Source of the DNA: an uncultured Acidimicrobiaceae bacterium
GTDB lineage: Bacteria; Actinomycetota; Acidimicrobiia; Acidimicrobiales; Ilumatobacteraceae
NCBI GenBank assembly: GCA_903919215.1
Contig: CAIXHI010000002.1
Location: 1-19,217 of the forward strand
DNA length: 19,217 nucleotides
Direction of reading: 5' to 3'
Part shown: one piece after another, positions 6,590 through 13,639 of the stretch
Layout: each line of letters begins with the position of its first letter
How positions within the stretch are numbered: the first letter of the stretch is position 1
Program-made: the position numbers and the translations under genes
The notes under the pieces: generated by a model
Database searches by the model: none
Seen by the model: the letters and a program-made list of their open reading frames with translations, nothing else
Told to the model about the DNA's origin: nothing

Positions 6590-8374
6590 GTGCGGAACGG
6601 GACGCAGATATCGGTCGCTGGCGGACGCCTGCGCCAGGCGCTACGACTCGTGCGCGCCCTGTTGCGGCATCACCACCGCACGTTCTTCGTCGCCGTCGGC
6701 GGCGCAGCGGTCTTCGCCGCATGCACCGTGTACTCGGCCGTCGTCGTGCGAATGATCACCGATGAGGTGATCGATCCCCGATTCCGCAAGGGCTCGGTCG
6801 CATCGGGCAAGGTCGTCGTGGTGCTCGGCACGCTGATTCTGCTGGGGTGTGTGCGGGCCGCAGGTGTCGTGGTGCGCCGCACGTTCGCCGGCCGCACGCA
6901 GTGGCGTGCCGCCGAGTCGATATCGGCGGAAGTGATCGACCGTTTGAGCGAGCAAGCGGTGCCGTGGCATCGCAGCCAGAGCACCGGTGATCTCATCACC
7001 CGCGCCGGGGTCGATGCCGAGGCGGCCACCGCCGTGCTGTCACCGCTGCCCTTCGCCTCAGGCGTCGTGGTGCTGGTAGGTCTGTCCTCGGTGTTGCTCG
7101 TGACGACCGACCTGTGGCTGGGTCTCGCTGCCGTGGCGGTGTTCCCGGTGCTCATCGTGGTCAGCGTGCGCTATCAGCTCCGCGTCGAGGCGTATTACGA
7201 CACGGCGCAGGACGAACTCGGCCGTCTCAGTGCAGCAGTGCATGAGAGTTTCGATGGTGTGGCGGTGGTGAAGTCGTTCGGAGCCGAGCGGCGCGAGACC
7301 GAACGACTCGCACTCATCGCCAGTCGGCTCCGTGAAGCACGTCTCGGCGCCGTGCGACTGCGGAGCACGTTCGAGGCGTTGCTGGACGCGCTCCCCACCG
7401 TCGTGAACATTCTCTTGCTGGTCGGTGGCGCGTACCGGGTTCGAGCCGGGGCGATGACGGTGGGTGAACTGACGAGCTTCATCTACCTGTTCACGCTGCT
7501 GGTGTTCCCGCTGCGGCTCATCGGCTACACACTGTCCGAGGTGCCTCACTCGCTGGCCGGGTGGAACCGCATCCGTGCGCTCCTCGACCAACCGGTGGCA
7601 CCCGATCCCGCGGGCACCTTGCTGCGGGGCGTAGGCCGAGACATCCGCGTGGCCCAACTTCACTTCGCTCACGACGGTGAGCGTGAGGTCCTGGCCGGCG
7701 TCGACGCGGTGATCGAAGGCGGGAGAACCACCGCCATCGTGGGTGCCACCGGGAGCGGCAAGACCACATTGCTGCACCTGATTGCCGGCCTGATTCCCGC
7801 CGGACGCGGCACCATCACGGTGCCGACCGGCGGCATCCGGCTCGTCTTCCAGGAGCCGTTTCTGCTCGCCACCACGATCCGCGAGAACGTCACCATGGGC
7901 GAGAACATCGCCGAGGACGCCATTGATGCAGCGCTCGCCGTTGCCGAGGCGGGCTTCATCCTCGACTTGCCGGACGGACTGGACACCGAAGTCGGCGAAC
8001 GCGGTGTCAGCTTGTCGGGAGGGCAACGCCAGCGCCTCGCGCTTGCCCGCGCGCTCGTGCGTCGACCCGCCGTCTTGCTGCTGGATGACACCACCTCGGC
8101 GCTCGATCCCAGCACCGAGGCCAAGGTGCTCGCCAACCTTCGGGCGGCACTGGCCGACACCACCGTGGTGGTGGTCGCCAGTCGGCCTTCCACCATCTCA
8201 CTGGCGGATGATGTCCTGTTCCTCGACGGCGGTGTCGTAGCCGCCCACGGCCGCCACGACGATCTGTTGCAGAGCGTTCCCGGGTACCGCCGCCTCATCG
8301 AGGCGTTCGAGCACGATCGTGCCGCGCTCGACGCAGACGTCGGCGCTGACGAGACCTCAGGAGGTGCCTCGTGA
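6590..8374 (+). CDS. ABC exporter half-transporter, subunit with degenerate ATP site
   Basis: 594-residue fused membrane and ATPase protein (MdlB-like type IV ABC exporter). A six-helix transmembrane domain occupies about 25-320, followed by the nucleotide-binding domain: Walker A GATGSGKTT (385-393), Q-loop FQEPF, signature LSGGQ (475-479) and Walker B LLLDD (Asp499). The catalytic Glu after Walker B is Asp500 (DDTTSALD) and the switch His is Ser531 (ASRPST instead of AHRLST). These two losses mark a poorly hydrolysing site, as in heterodimeric exporters such as TM287/288. The partner is the next gene, which overlaps by GTGA. The start is GTG with a leaderless-type promoter. Substrate not predictable. 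Confidence 0.93.
   Translation: MRNGTQISVAGGRLRQALRLVRALLRHHHRTFFVAVGGAAVFAACTVYSAVVVRMITDEVIDPRFRKGSVASGKVVVVLGTLILLGCVRAAGVVVRRTFAGRTQWRAAESISAEVIDRLSEQAVPWHRSQSTGDLITRAGVDAEAATAVLSPLPFASGVVVLVGLSSVLLVTTDLWLGLAAVAVFPVLIVVSVRYQLRVEAYYDTAQDELGRLSAAVHESFDGVAVVKSFGAERRETERLALIASRLREARLGAVRLRSTFEALLDALPTVVNILLLVGGAYRVRAGAMTVGELTSFIYLFTLLVFPLRLIGYTLSEVPHSLAGWNRIRALLDQPVAPDPAGTLLRGVGRDIRVAQLHFAHDGEREVLAGVDAVIEGGRTTAIVGATGSGKTTLLHLIAGLIPAGRGTITVPTGGIRLVFQEPFLLATTIRENVTMGENIAEDAIDAALAVAEAGFILDLPDGLDTEVGERGVSLSGGQRQRLALARALVRRPAVLLLDDTTSALDPSTEAKVLANLRAALADTTVVVVASRPSTISLADDVLFLDGGVVAAHGRHDDLLQSVPGYRRLIEAFEHDRAALDADVGADETSGGAS
8359..8364 (+). promoter_or_regulatory. Strong ribosome binding site for the second ABC gene
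   Basis: AGGAGG inside the 3' end of the first ABC gene, 6 nt before the GTG at 8371. It allows independent loading on the second subunit, although the two genes also overlap and so could be coupled. Confidence 0.75.
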
Positions 8375-10158
8375 GCGAACCCACGAGCCGCTGGACCGCA
8401 GTCGAAACGATCGGCCGCGGTGTGCGTGCCGCACCAGCCTTGCGCACTGGGTTCGGGCTCACGCTCGGCCTGGCGATTCTCGGTGCCGGTGGTCGGGTGG
8501 TGATCCCGATCCTCGTGCAGCAGACCATCGATCGTGGGTTCACCGACGCTGGCGTCAAGGTCGACACGATCGCGCTCATGGCGGGTATTGCGCTCATCCT
8601 CGTGCTGCTCGCCACCTGGGCGCAGCGCACGGCGGTCCTCCGCTTGGGGCGTCGCAGTGAGGAAGCCTTGTACGGGCTGCGGGTGCGTCTCTTCGAGCAC
8701 ATCCACCGCCTCAGCATCGCCGACCACAGCGAAGAACGAAAGGGTGCGCTGGTTGCTCGCGTCACCAGCGATGTCGAGACGCTCGCGCAGTTCTTCCAAT
8801 GGGGCGGTCTCGCCTGGCTGCTCGACGGAACCCTCATGTTGCTCGTCGCTGCCGTGATGTTGTCCTACGACTGGGCACTGGCGGTCGTTGCCTTCATCGC
8901 CGCCGCACCGCTGGCACTGGTGCTGCAACGCGTACAGCGCCACCTGGTGCGCGCCTACGACCTCGCTCGCAGTCGTAACGCCAACGTGATGACCCAGATC
9001 AGTGAGGTGGTCGCAGGGGCAGAGACGATCCGGGCCTACGAGGCGGGCCCGCACTTCGTGCGTACTGCAAAGCGCGCCAGCAAAGAACGATCCGACTCGT
9101 TCATCAAAGCAGGCACCATCGGCGCCTTCCTGTTTCCCTCGGGTGAGGTGTTCAGTGTGTTCACGGTGTCGGCCGTGGTGGGCGTCGGTGTGCTGCGCGG
9201 GCCCGGTAGCGGGCTCAGCGCCGGAGCGATGGTGGGATTCGTGTTCCTCACGTACCGCTTCCTCGAGCCGATTGCCGAGTTCACCGAAGTGCTGGAGCAG
9301 ACCCAGACGGCGGTCGCTGGTATGCGTCGCGTCCTCGGTGTGCTGGAGATTCCGATCGGCCCACCCGAGCCGGAGACGCCGATATCGCTCCCAGCTGGCC
9401 CGCTCACCGTCACCATCGACCGCGTCGACTTCAGCTACCGCACCCGCGGCGACGAGGATGAGGCGCCGGTCCTCATCGGCGTCAGCGCGCACATCCCCGC
9501 CGGTCAGCAGGTCGCAGTGGTGGGGGAGACCGGCTCAGGCAAAACGACGCTCGGTCGCCTGATCGCTCGCCTTGCCGACCCCTCGGCTGGCACCGTGTCG
9601 TTGGGTGGCGTGTCGCTCACGAGGGTGGCCAACGCCGAACTCCGCAGGCGGGTCACGGTCGTCCCGCAGGAGCCGTTCCTGTTCGAGGGCAGCATCGCCG
9701 CCAACCTGTCCTTCGCTCGGCCGAAGCTGTCGCGTGCCGAACTGGAAGGCGCTGTGGACGCGCTCGACCTACGCGATTGGCTGGAGACGCTGCCGGACGG
9801 TATCGAGACCGAGGTTGGCCAACGTGGTGCCCAGCTCTCTGCTGGCGAGCGCCAGCTCGTCGCACTGATCAGGGCGTCGTTGGTCGATCCGGCAGTGCTG
9901 CTGCTCGACGAAGCGACCTCCTCGGTCGATGCGCTCACCGAGGTGCGGCTCACGCGCGCACTCGAGCGTCTTGCTCGTGGCCGTACCACGATCGCCATCG
10001 CCCACCGACTGTCCACCGCCGCCCGCGCCGATCGGGTACTTGTACTCGATCGAGGTCGCCTCGTGGAGGACGGGCCACATCGCGTGCTGGTTGATGCGGG
10101 AGGCGTCTACTCGCGGATGTATGCAAGTTGGGTGGCCGCGACCACCTCTACGGACTGA
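8371..10158 (+). CDS. ABC exporter half-transporter, catalytically canonical subunit
   Basis: 595-residue fused transmembrane and ATPase protein that pairs with the preceding gene. Transmembrane domain about 20-320. ATPase domain: Walker A GETGSGKTT (385-393), Q-loop PQEPF, Walker B LLLDE with catalytic Glu514, and switch His545 (AHRLST). The signature is LSAGE (489-493), not LSGGQ. In the head-to-tail ATPase dimer this altered signature would face the partner's Asp500/Ser531 site, so both halves of one ATP site are degenerate and the other (this protein's Walker motifs plus the partner's LSGGQ) is canonical. The GTG start overlaps the previous stop by 4 bp. The stop overlaps the convergent DUF2510 gene by 11 bp. 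Probably exports a lipid, drug or peptide; substrate unknown. Confidence 0.93.
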   Translation: MSEPTSRWTAVETIGRGVRAAPALRTGFGLTLGLAILGAGGRVVIPILVQQTIDRGFTDAGVKVDTIALMAGIALILVLLATWAQRTAVLRLGRRSEEALYGLRVRLFEHIHRLSIADHSEERKGALVARVTSDVETLAQFFQWGGLAWLLDGTLMLLVAAVMLSYDWALAVVAFIAAAPLALVLQRVQRHLVRAYDLARSRNANVMTQISEVVAGAETIRAYEAGPHFVRTAKRASKERSDSFIKAGTIGAFLFPSGEVFSVFTVSAVVGVGVLRGPGSGLSAGAMVGFVFLTYRFLEPIAEFTEVLEQTQTAVAGMRRVLGVLEIPIGPPEPETPISLPAGPLTVTIDRVDFSYRTRGDEDEAPVLIGVSAHIPAGQQVAVVGETGSGKTTLGRLIARLADPSAGTVSLGGVSLTRVANAELRRRVTVVPQEPFLFEGSIAANLSFARPKLSRAELEGAVDALDLRDWLETLPDGIETEVGQRGAQLSAGERQLVALIRASLVDPAVLLLDEATSSVDALTEVRLTRALERLARGRTTIAIAHRLSTAARADRVLVLDRGRLVEDGPHRVLVDAGGVYSRMYASWVAATTSTD

Positions 10159-10876
10159 CGCCCTCGACGTCGGTGATCGTGCAGGTCACGTCGGTGAGGG
10201 TGCGGTCGACGATGGTGGTCGAATGGATGGCGCCCTTGGTCGACGGATCCACCCGCCGAACTATCACCGTGTCGGAATCGAGCAGCTTGGTGCCGGCCGT
10301 GTAGCGAATGTAGATGGAGTAATCGCGGGTCGTCGCCTCTTGGTTGAGGATGGTGGCATCCAGCGTCACGAAGCCGTCTTCGGTCGTACAGGCGACGATG
10401 TCGGTCTGGTACTTGCCCGGTTCGAAGTACTTGTTCACCTCGCGCACGACAGCCACGGTGAACACCCCGCCCACCACGCACAGGCCAGCGGCGAGCACTG
10501 AGATCACCACGCCCCAGACCGCCAAGTTGCGGCCGGTGGCGCTGCCACGGCGGATACGGCCAAGCGACAGCATGCCGAACGTGAAGGCCGTGATCGCCCC
10601 GATCGCACCCAGCACGAACAGGAAGGGCACCCAGGCGATGGCAAACGAACTCAGCGCGACGACGAAGGAAGTGATGGCTGCGGAGCGCCCAACAGGGTGC
10701 GAGCGATTCACCGCTGACGCAGTGGCGAGCTGATCCAGCTGGTCGATGAACCGTTGACCGTGCAACGAGACATCGGCCGTCCACCGCTCGCCGTTCCAGT
10801 ACCGGAACTCGAATCGTCCGGAAGGGTCCGGTTGCCAGCCTGGTGTTGCAGCGGGGGGCGGCTGGTGAGTCGTCAC
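10148..10876 (-). CDS. DUF2510 domain membrane protein
   Basis: 242 residues. The N-terminal 36 residues hold a DUF2510 motif (PGWQPDPSG at 12-20, then RYWNGERWT), a short Trp-rich module common in actinobacterial membrane proteins. Hydrophobic segments at about 66-105 (two spans, Gly/Ala-rich, resembling DUF4190) and 118-146 follow, then a roughly 95-residue extracytoplasmic C-terminal domain of alternating beta-type sequence (TLDATILNQEATTRDYSIY), reminiscent of small secreted domains that follow such anchors. Starts at GTG, 7 nt from a -10 box. Its stop overlaps the ABC exporter stop by 11 bp; function unknown. Confidence 0.85.
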   Translation of the reverse strand: MTTHQPPPAATPGWQPDPSGRFEFRYWNGERWTADVSLHGQRFIDQLDQLATASAVNRSHPVGRSAAITSFVVALSSFAIAWVPFLFVLGAIGAITAFTFGMLSLGRIRRGSATGRNLAVWGVVISVLAAGLCVVGGVFTVAVVREVNKYFEPGKYQTDIVACTTEDGFVTLDATILNQEATTRDYSIYIRYTAGTKLLDSDTVIVRRVDPSTKGAIHSTTIVDRTLTDVTCTITDVEGVSP

Positions 10877-10883
10877 CGCGAGG

Positions 10884-10889
10884 ACGATA
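10884..10889 (-). promoter_or_regulatory. Putative leaderless -10 box for the DUF2510 gene
   Basis: TATCGT on the minus strand, 7 nt before the GTG at 10876. It fits TAnnnT and there is no ribosome site. Confidence 0.5.
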
Positions 10890-10900
10890 CAGCGGGCCTC

Positions 10901-10906
10901 TACGCT
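10901..10906 (+). promoter_or_regulatory. Putative leaderless -10 box for the histidine phosphatase
   Basis: TACGCT followed by 8 nt and ATG 10915. It lies 11 bp from the oppositely oriented -10 of the DUF2510 gene, so the two polymerase footprints must overlap. Confidence 0.5.
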
Positions 10907-10914
10907 GGCGGCAT

Positions 10915-11595
10915 ATGGAGATCACCCTCATCCGCCATGGCGAACCTGAGTGGGTCCGCGACGGGCTCAACGTCGTCGACCCGCCGCTCACCGAACGGGG
11001 GCGTCTGCAGGCCGAACGCGTCGCCGAGGTGCTTGGATCCGAGCAGTTCGACGAGGTAATCGTCTCGCCGTTGCGGCGTGCGCGCCAGACCGCGGCGCCG
11101 CTGCTCGCAGCGCTTGGCCACGCCGAGGTGATCGAAGCGTTCTTGCACGAGATCCGTGAACCCGACTGGCACGGCACCCCAGTCGAACTCGCCCGGACGG
11201 CGTACGCCGAGGAGCGCTCGCGCGCCGCTGAAGAACGATGGACCGGCCTGCAGGGTGGCGGCGAGCCGCCCCGCGACTTCGTCGAGCGTGTGCGCTCGGG
11301 CGCCGCGGAGTACTGGGCTGCGCGGGGAATGTTCCGTGCCAAGCAGACGCTGCCTATCTGGCACATCGAACGACCAGCGCACCGCGTGGTTGTGGTTGCT
11401 CACGCCGGCACCAACGGTGTGTTGCTCTGCCAGTTGCTGGGTCTCGAGCCAGTGCCGTGGGAATGGGACAGGTTCGTCACCCGGCACGCCAGCATCACGC
11501 GCCTCTCGTCGATGCAGATGAGCGACGGGCACACGTTCTCCCTCAGCCGGCTCAGCGACGTCGAACACCTGCCGCTCGACGCCCGAACGATGTAG
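10915..11595 (+). CDS. Histidine phosphatase family protein (phosphoglycerate-mutase-like)
   Basis: 226-residue member of histidine phosphatase branch 1. It opens with LIRHGE: Arg7, phospho-acceptor His8 and Gly9. SPLRRARQTA (51-60) supplies the phosphate-pocket Arg, LHEIREPDWHG (77-87) the likely acid, and VVAHAG the second catalytic His163. The family includes cofactor-dependent phosphoglycerate mutases, but most short actinobacterial members are broad phosphatases, so I call no substrate. I start at ATG 10915 because the RHG motif is always near the N-terminus and a -10 box precedes it; an in-frame GTG at 10843 would run across the divergent gene. The stop TAG directly abuts the P450 stop on the other strand with no spacer. 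Confidence 0.92.
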   Translation: MEITLIRHGEPEWVRDGLNVVDPPLTERGRLQAERVAEVLGSEQFDEVIVSPLRRARQTAAPLLAALGHAEVIEAFLHEIREPDWHGTPVELARTAYAEERSRAAEERWTGLQGGGEPPRDFVERVRSGAAEYWAARGMFRAKQTLPIWHIERPAHRVVVVAHAGTNGVLLCQLLGLEPVPWEWDRFVTRHASITRLSSMQMSDGHTFSLSRLSDVEHLPLDARTM

Positions 11596-12849
11596 CTACC
11601 AGGCGCACTTCAGTCGCTTGATGCCGTTGATGAAGTTGCTCTGCAGGTAGTCGGGTTCGCCGACGGTGTGCAGCGTGGGGATGCGGCGGCGAATCTCGTC
11701 GAACATCACCGCGATCTCGCGGCGGGCGAGGTTCGCTCCCAGACAGAAGTGCGGGCCACCTGCGCCGAACCCCACCTGGTTGGGCTGCAGCGGGCGCAGC
11801 ACATCGAAGCGGTACGGGTCGTTGTAGACCTTCTCGTCTCGGTTCGCAGAGTTGTACCACATCACCAACTTGTCACCGGCGGCGATCTGCTGGCCTCCCA
11901 CCACAGTGTCAGCGGTCGCCGTTCGCCGGAAGTGCACGACAGGACTGGCCATCCGCACGATCTCGTCGACAGCGGTGCGGGTGTGGGTGTCGAAGTCGTT
12001 CCACCACAGATCGCGCTGATCGGGGTGCTGCGTCAGCAGGTGCATACCGTGGCTGATCGCGTTACGAGTGGTTTCGTTGCCGGCAACGACGAGCAGGATG
12101 AAGAACGAACCGAACTCCTGCGCGGTGATGCGTTCACCGTCGACAACGGCGTGCATCAACACCGAGGTGAGGTCGTCGGTGGGGTTGGCCAGCCGGTCTT
12201 CGCCCATGGCCTGCGCGTAGTTGAACGCGCCGAGTCCGGCGGCGATCAGATCGTCGAACGTGCCGGCGAACTCAGGGTCGCCGACACCGAGGATGACGTT
12301 CGTCCACCTGAAGATCTGCTCCTCGTCCTCCTTGGGAATGCCCATCATCTCGCAGATGATCTGTAGCGGCATCGGGGCCGCGACCTCGAGCACGAAGTCG
12401 CATTCACGCTGCGGGAAGTCGGCGAGCAGATGATCGACCACACTGGCCGCCCTGTCGCGCACGTACTGCTCCACGCGGGTGATCTCCTTCGGTGTGAATC
12501 CCTTGGAGACGATCGAGCGCAAACGGAAGTGGCGTGGATCATCCATCGCGATCATCGAGCCGAAGAACTCAGCGATCTCCATCGGCAAGTCGGCGATGTT
12601 CACGCCGCGCCCACTCTGGAACAGTTGCGGATTGCGGCTGACCTGCCACACGTCCTCGTGCGCCGTCAGCGCCCAATAGCCCGGCCCCTTCGGGATCGGG
12701 GCATCGGGGAAGTCCCATTCCTCCCAGTAACTGATCGGCGCCTCTCGACGCAGTGTGCGGAACGCACCCTCCCGATGTTCGCGAGATGCGGTCCAGAACT
12801 CGGGATCGGACAGTTGGAAGGATCCGAGGGCGACTTCGGCGGGCGTCAT
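11596..12849 (-). CDS. Cytochrome P450, CYP125/CYP142/CYP124-like
   Basis: 417-residue soluble bacterial P450 that would insert oxygen from O2 into a substrate C-H bond using ferredoxin-delivered electrons. Motifs: I-helix VVAGNETTRN (254-263), ExxR at EIVR (296-299), heme loop GFGAGGPHFCLG with Cys369 as iron ligand. The I-helix wording and the C-terminal SNFINGIKRL resemble CYP125/CYP142/CYP124, which hydroxylate the side chain terminus of sterols or branched lipids; specificity is inferred. No ferredoxin gene is adjacent. Starts at ATG 12849, 6 nt after a -10 box, divergent from the PIG-L and thiolase genes, which could share a lipid pathway but may not. Confidence 0.92.
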   Translation of the reverse strand: MTPAEVALGSFQLSDPEFWTASREHREGAFRTLRREAPISYWEEWDFPDAPIPKGPGYWALTAHEDVWQVSRNPQLFQSGRGVNIADLPMEIAEFFGSMIAMDDPRHFRLRSIVSKGFTPKEITRVEQYVRDRAASVVDHLLADFPQRECDFVLEVAAPMPLQIICEMMGIPKEDEEQIFRWTNVILGVGDPEFAGTFDDLIAAGLGAFNYAQAMGEDRLANPTDDLTSVLMHAVVDGERITAQEFGSFFILLVVAGNETTRNAISHGMHLLTQHPDQRDLWWNDFDTHTRTAVDEIVRMASPVVHFRRTATADTVVGGQQIAAGDKLVMWYNSANRDEKVYNDPYRFDVLRPLQPNQVGFGAGGPHFCLGANLARREIAVMFDEIRRRIPTLHTVGEPDYLQSNFINGIKRLKCAW

Positions 12850-12855
12850 GGTCGC

Positions 12856-12861
12856 AGAGTA
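12856..12861 (-). promoter_or_regulatory. Putative leaderless -10 box for the P450 gene
   Basis: TACTCT on the minus strand, 6 nt before ATG 12849; no ribosome site. Confidence 0.5.
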
Positions 12862-12870
12862 GCCAGCAGT

Positions 12871-12876
12871 TAGGGT
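12871..12876 (+). promoter_or_regulatory. Putative leaderless -10 box for the PIG-L gene
   Basis: TAGGGT followed by 7 nt and ATG 12884. It lies only 9 bp from the P450 -10 on the other strand, the tightest divergent pair in the window. Confidence 0.5.
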
Positions 12877-12883
12877 TCCCTAC

Positions 12884-13600
12884 ATGCTTGGAGCGACCGA
12901 CATCGAACGACTGTTGGTCGTGACTGCACACCCCGATGATGTTGATTTCGGTTCGGCAGGCACAGTCGCCACACTGACTGCTCAGGGTGTGCAGATCACG
13001 TATTGCCTGGTCACGGATGGTGACGCTGGCGGTAGTGACCGCACCGTCTCACGTGCCGAGATGGCCTCGTTGCGCCGCGCAGAGCAGACCGCCGCCGCGG
13101 CGCACGTCGGTGTTCGCGACCTGATCTTCTTGGGTCATCCCGACGGCCGGGTCGTGGCCGACCTGTCGCTCCGGCGAGATATCAGTCGGGTCATTCGGCA
13201 GGTGCGTCCGACCGTGGTGATCGGGCAGTCGCCCGAACGCAACCTCGACCGCATCTTCGCCAGTCACCCCGACCACCTGGCTGCCGGTGAGGCAACGATG
13301 TGTGCGGTGTATCCCGACGCCCGTAATCCGTTCGCCTTCCCCGAACTCCTCGAAGAGGGTCTTGAGCCCTGGGCCGTGAAGGAGTTGTGGATCTCCGGCC
13401 ACGCGACGATGAGCGATGTCGTCGATGTCACAGAGCACGTCGAGGCCAAGTTCGCAGCGTTGCTGTGCCACGCCAGCCAGCACCCCGATCCAGAGGGGAT
13501 GCAGGCTCGGGTCAAAGGTTGGATGGCCGCCACCGCACAGGCGCACGGTCTGCCCGAAGGTCGCTTCGCCGAGGGGTTCAGGGTCGTGGCCAACCTCTGA
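12884..13600 (+). CDS. PIG-L family zinc-dependent deacetylase
   Basis: 238-residue member of the LmbE/PIG-L family (which includes MshB and Mca of mycothiol metabolism). Zinc-site motif AHPDD (15-19; His16, Asp19 ligands, Asp18 the probable base) and second motif SHPDH (127-131, His131 ligand). The family removes an acetyl group from N-acetylglucosamine-type substrates or hydrolyses similar amides. It is shorter than typical MshB or Mca and lacks sequence I would call diagnostic for either, so the substrate is left open. ATG start with leaderless-type promoter; 39 bp before the thiolase gene on the same strand. Confidence 0.9.
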   Translation: MLGATDIERLLVVTAHPDDVDFGSAGTVATLTAQGVQITYCLVTDGDAGGSDRTVSRAEMASLRRAEQTAAAAHVGVRDLIFLGHPDGRVVADLSLRRDISRVIRQVRPTVVIGQSPERNLDRIFASHPDHLAAGEATMCAVYPDARNPFAFPELLEEGLEPWAVKELWISGHATMSDVVDVTEHVEAKFAALLCHASQHPDPEGMQARVKGWMAATAQAHGLPEGRFAEGFRVVANL

Positions 13601-13607
13601 TCCTGCG

Positions 13608-13623
13608 CGCCGGGTTACCGGCG
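13608..13623. other. Short GC-rich inverted repeat between PIG-L and thiolase genes
   Basis: CGCCGG-GTTA-CCGGCG, a perfect 6-bp stem with a 4-base loop, just after the PIG-L stop and just before the thiolase -10 box. It could be a weak terminator or an operator; it has no T-run, and a 6-bp GC palindrome is not rare in this composition. Confidence 0.3.
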
Positions 13624-13625
13624 GG

Positions 13626-13631
13626 TACAGT
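13626..13631 (+). promoter_or_regulatory. Putative leaderless -10 box for the thiolase
   Basis: TACAGT followed by 8 nt and ATG 13640. It suggests that the thiolase has its own promoter despite following PIG-L closely. Confidence 0.5.
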
Positions 13632-13639
13632 CCTGCGCC

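Noticed and set aside
7669..9492. Open frame of 607 codons on the minus strand
   Set aside because: It lies antisense across both ABC genes, whose Walker, signature and switch motifs are intact. Its residue composition is Arg/His/Glu-rich shadow sequence with no recognisable motif; such frames are expected in GC-rich DNA.
10843..10914. GTG start 24 codons upstream for the histidine phosphatase
   Set aside because: It would place the RHG motif far from the N-terminus and run over the divergent gene's start; ATG 10915 has its own -10 box.
13608..13623. CGCCGG-GTTA-CCGGCG as a PIG-L terminator
   Set aside because: Only 6 bp of stem and no T-run; kept as a low-confidence repeat rather than a terminator.
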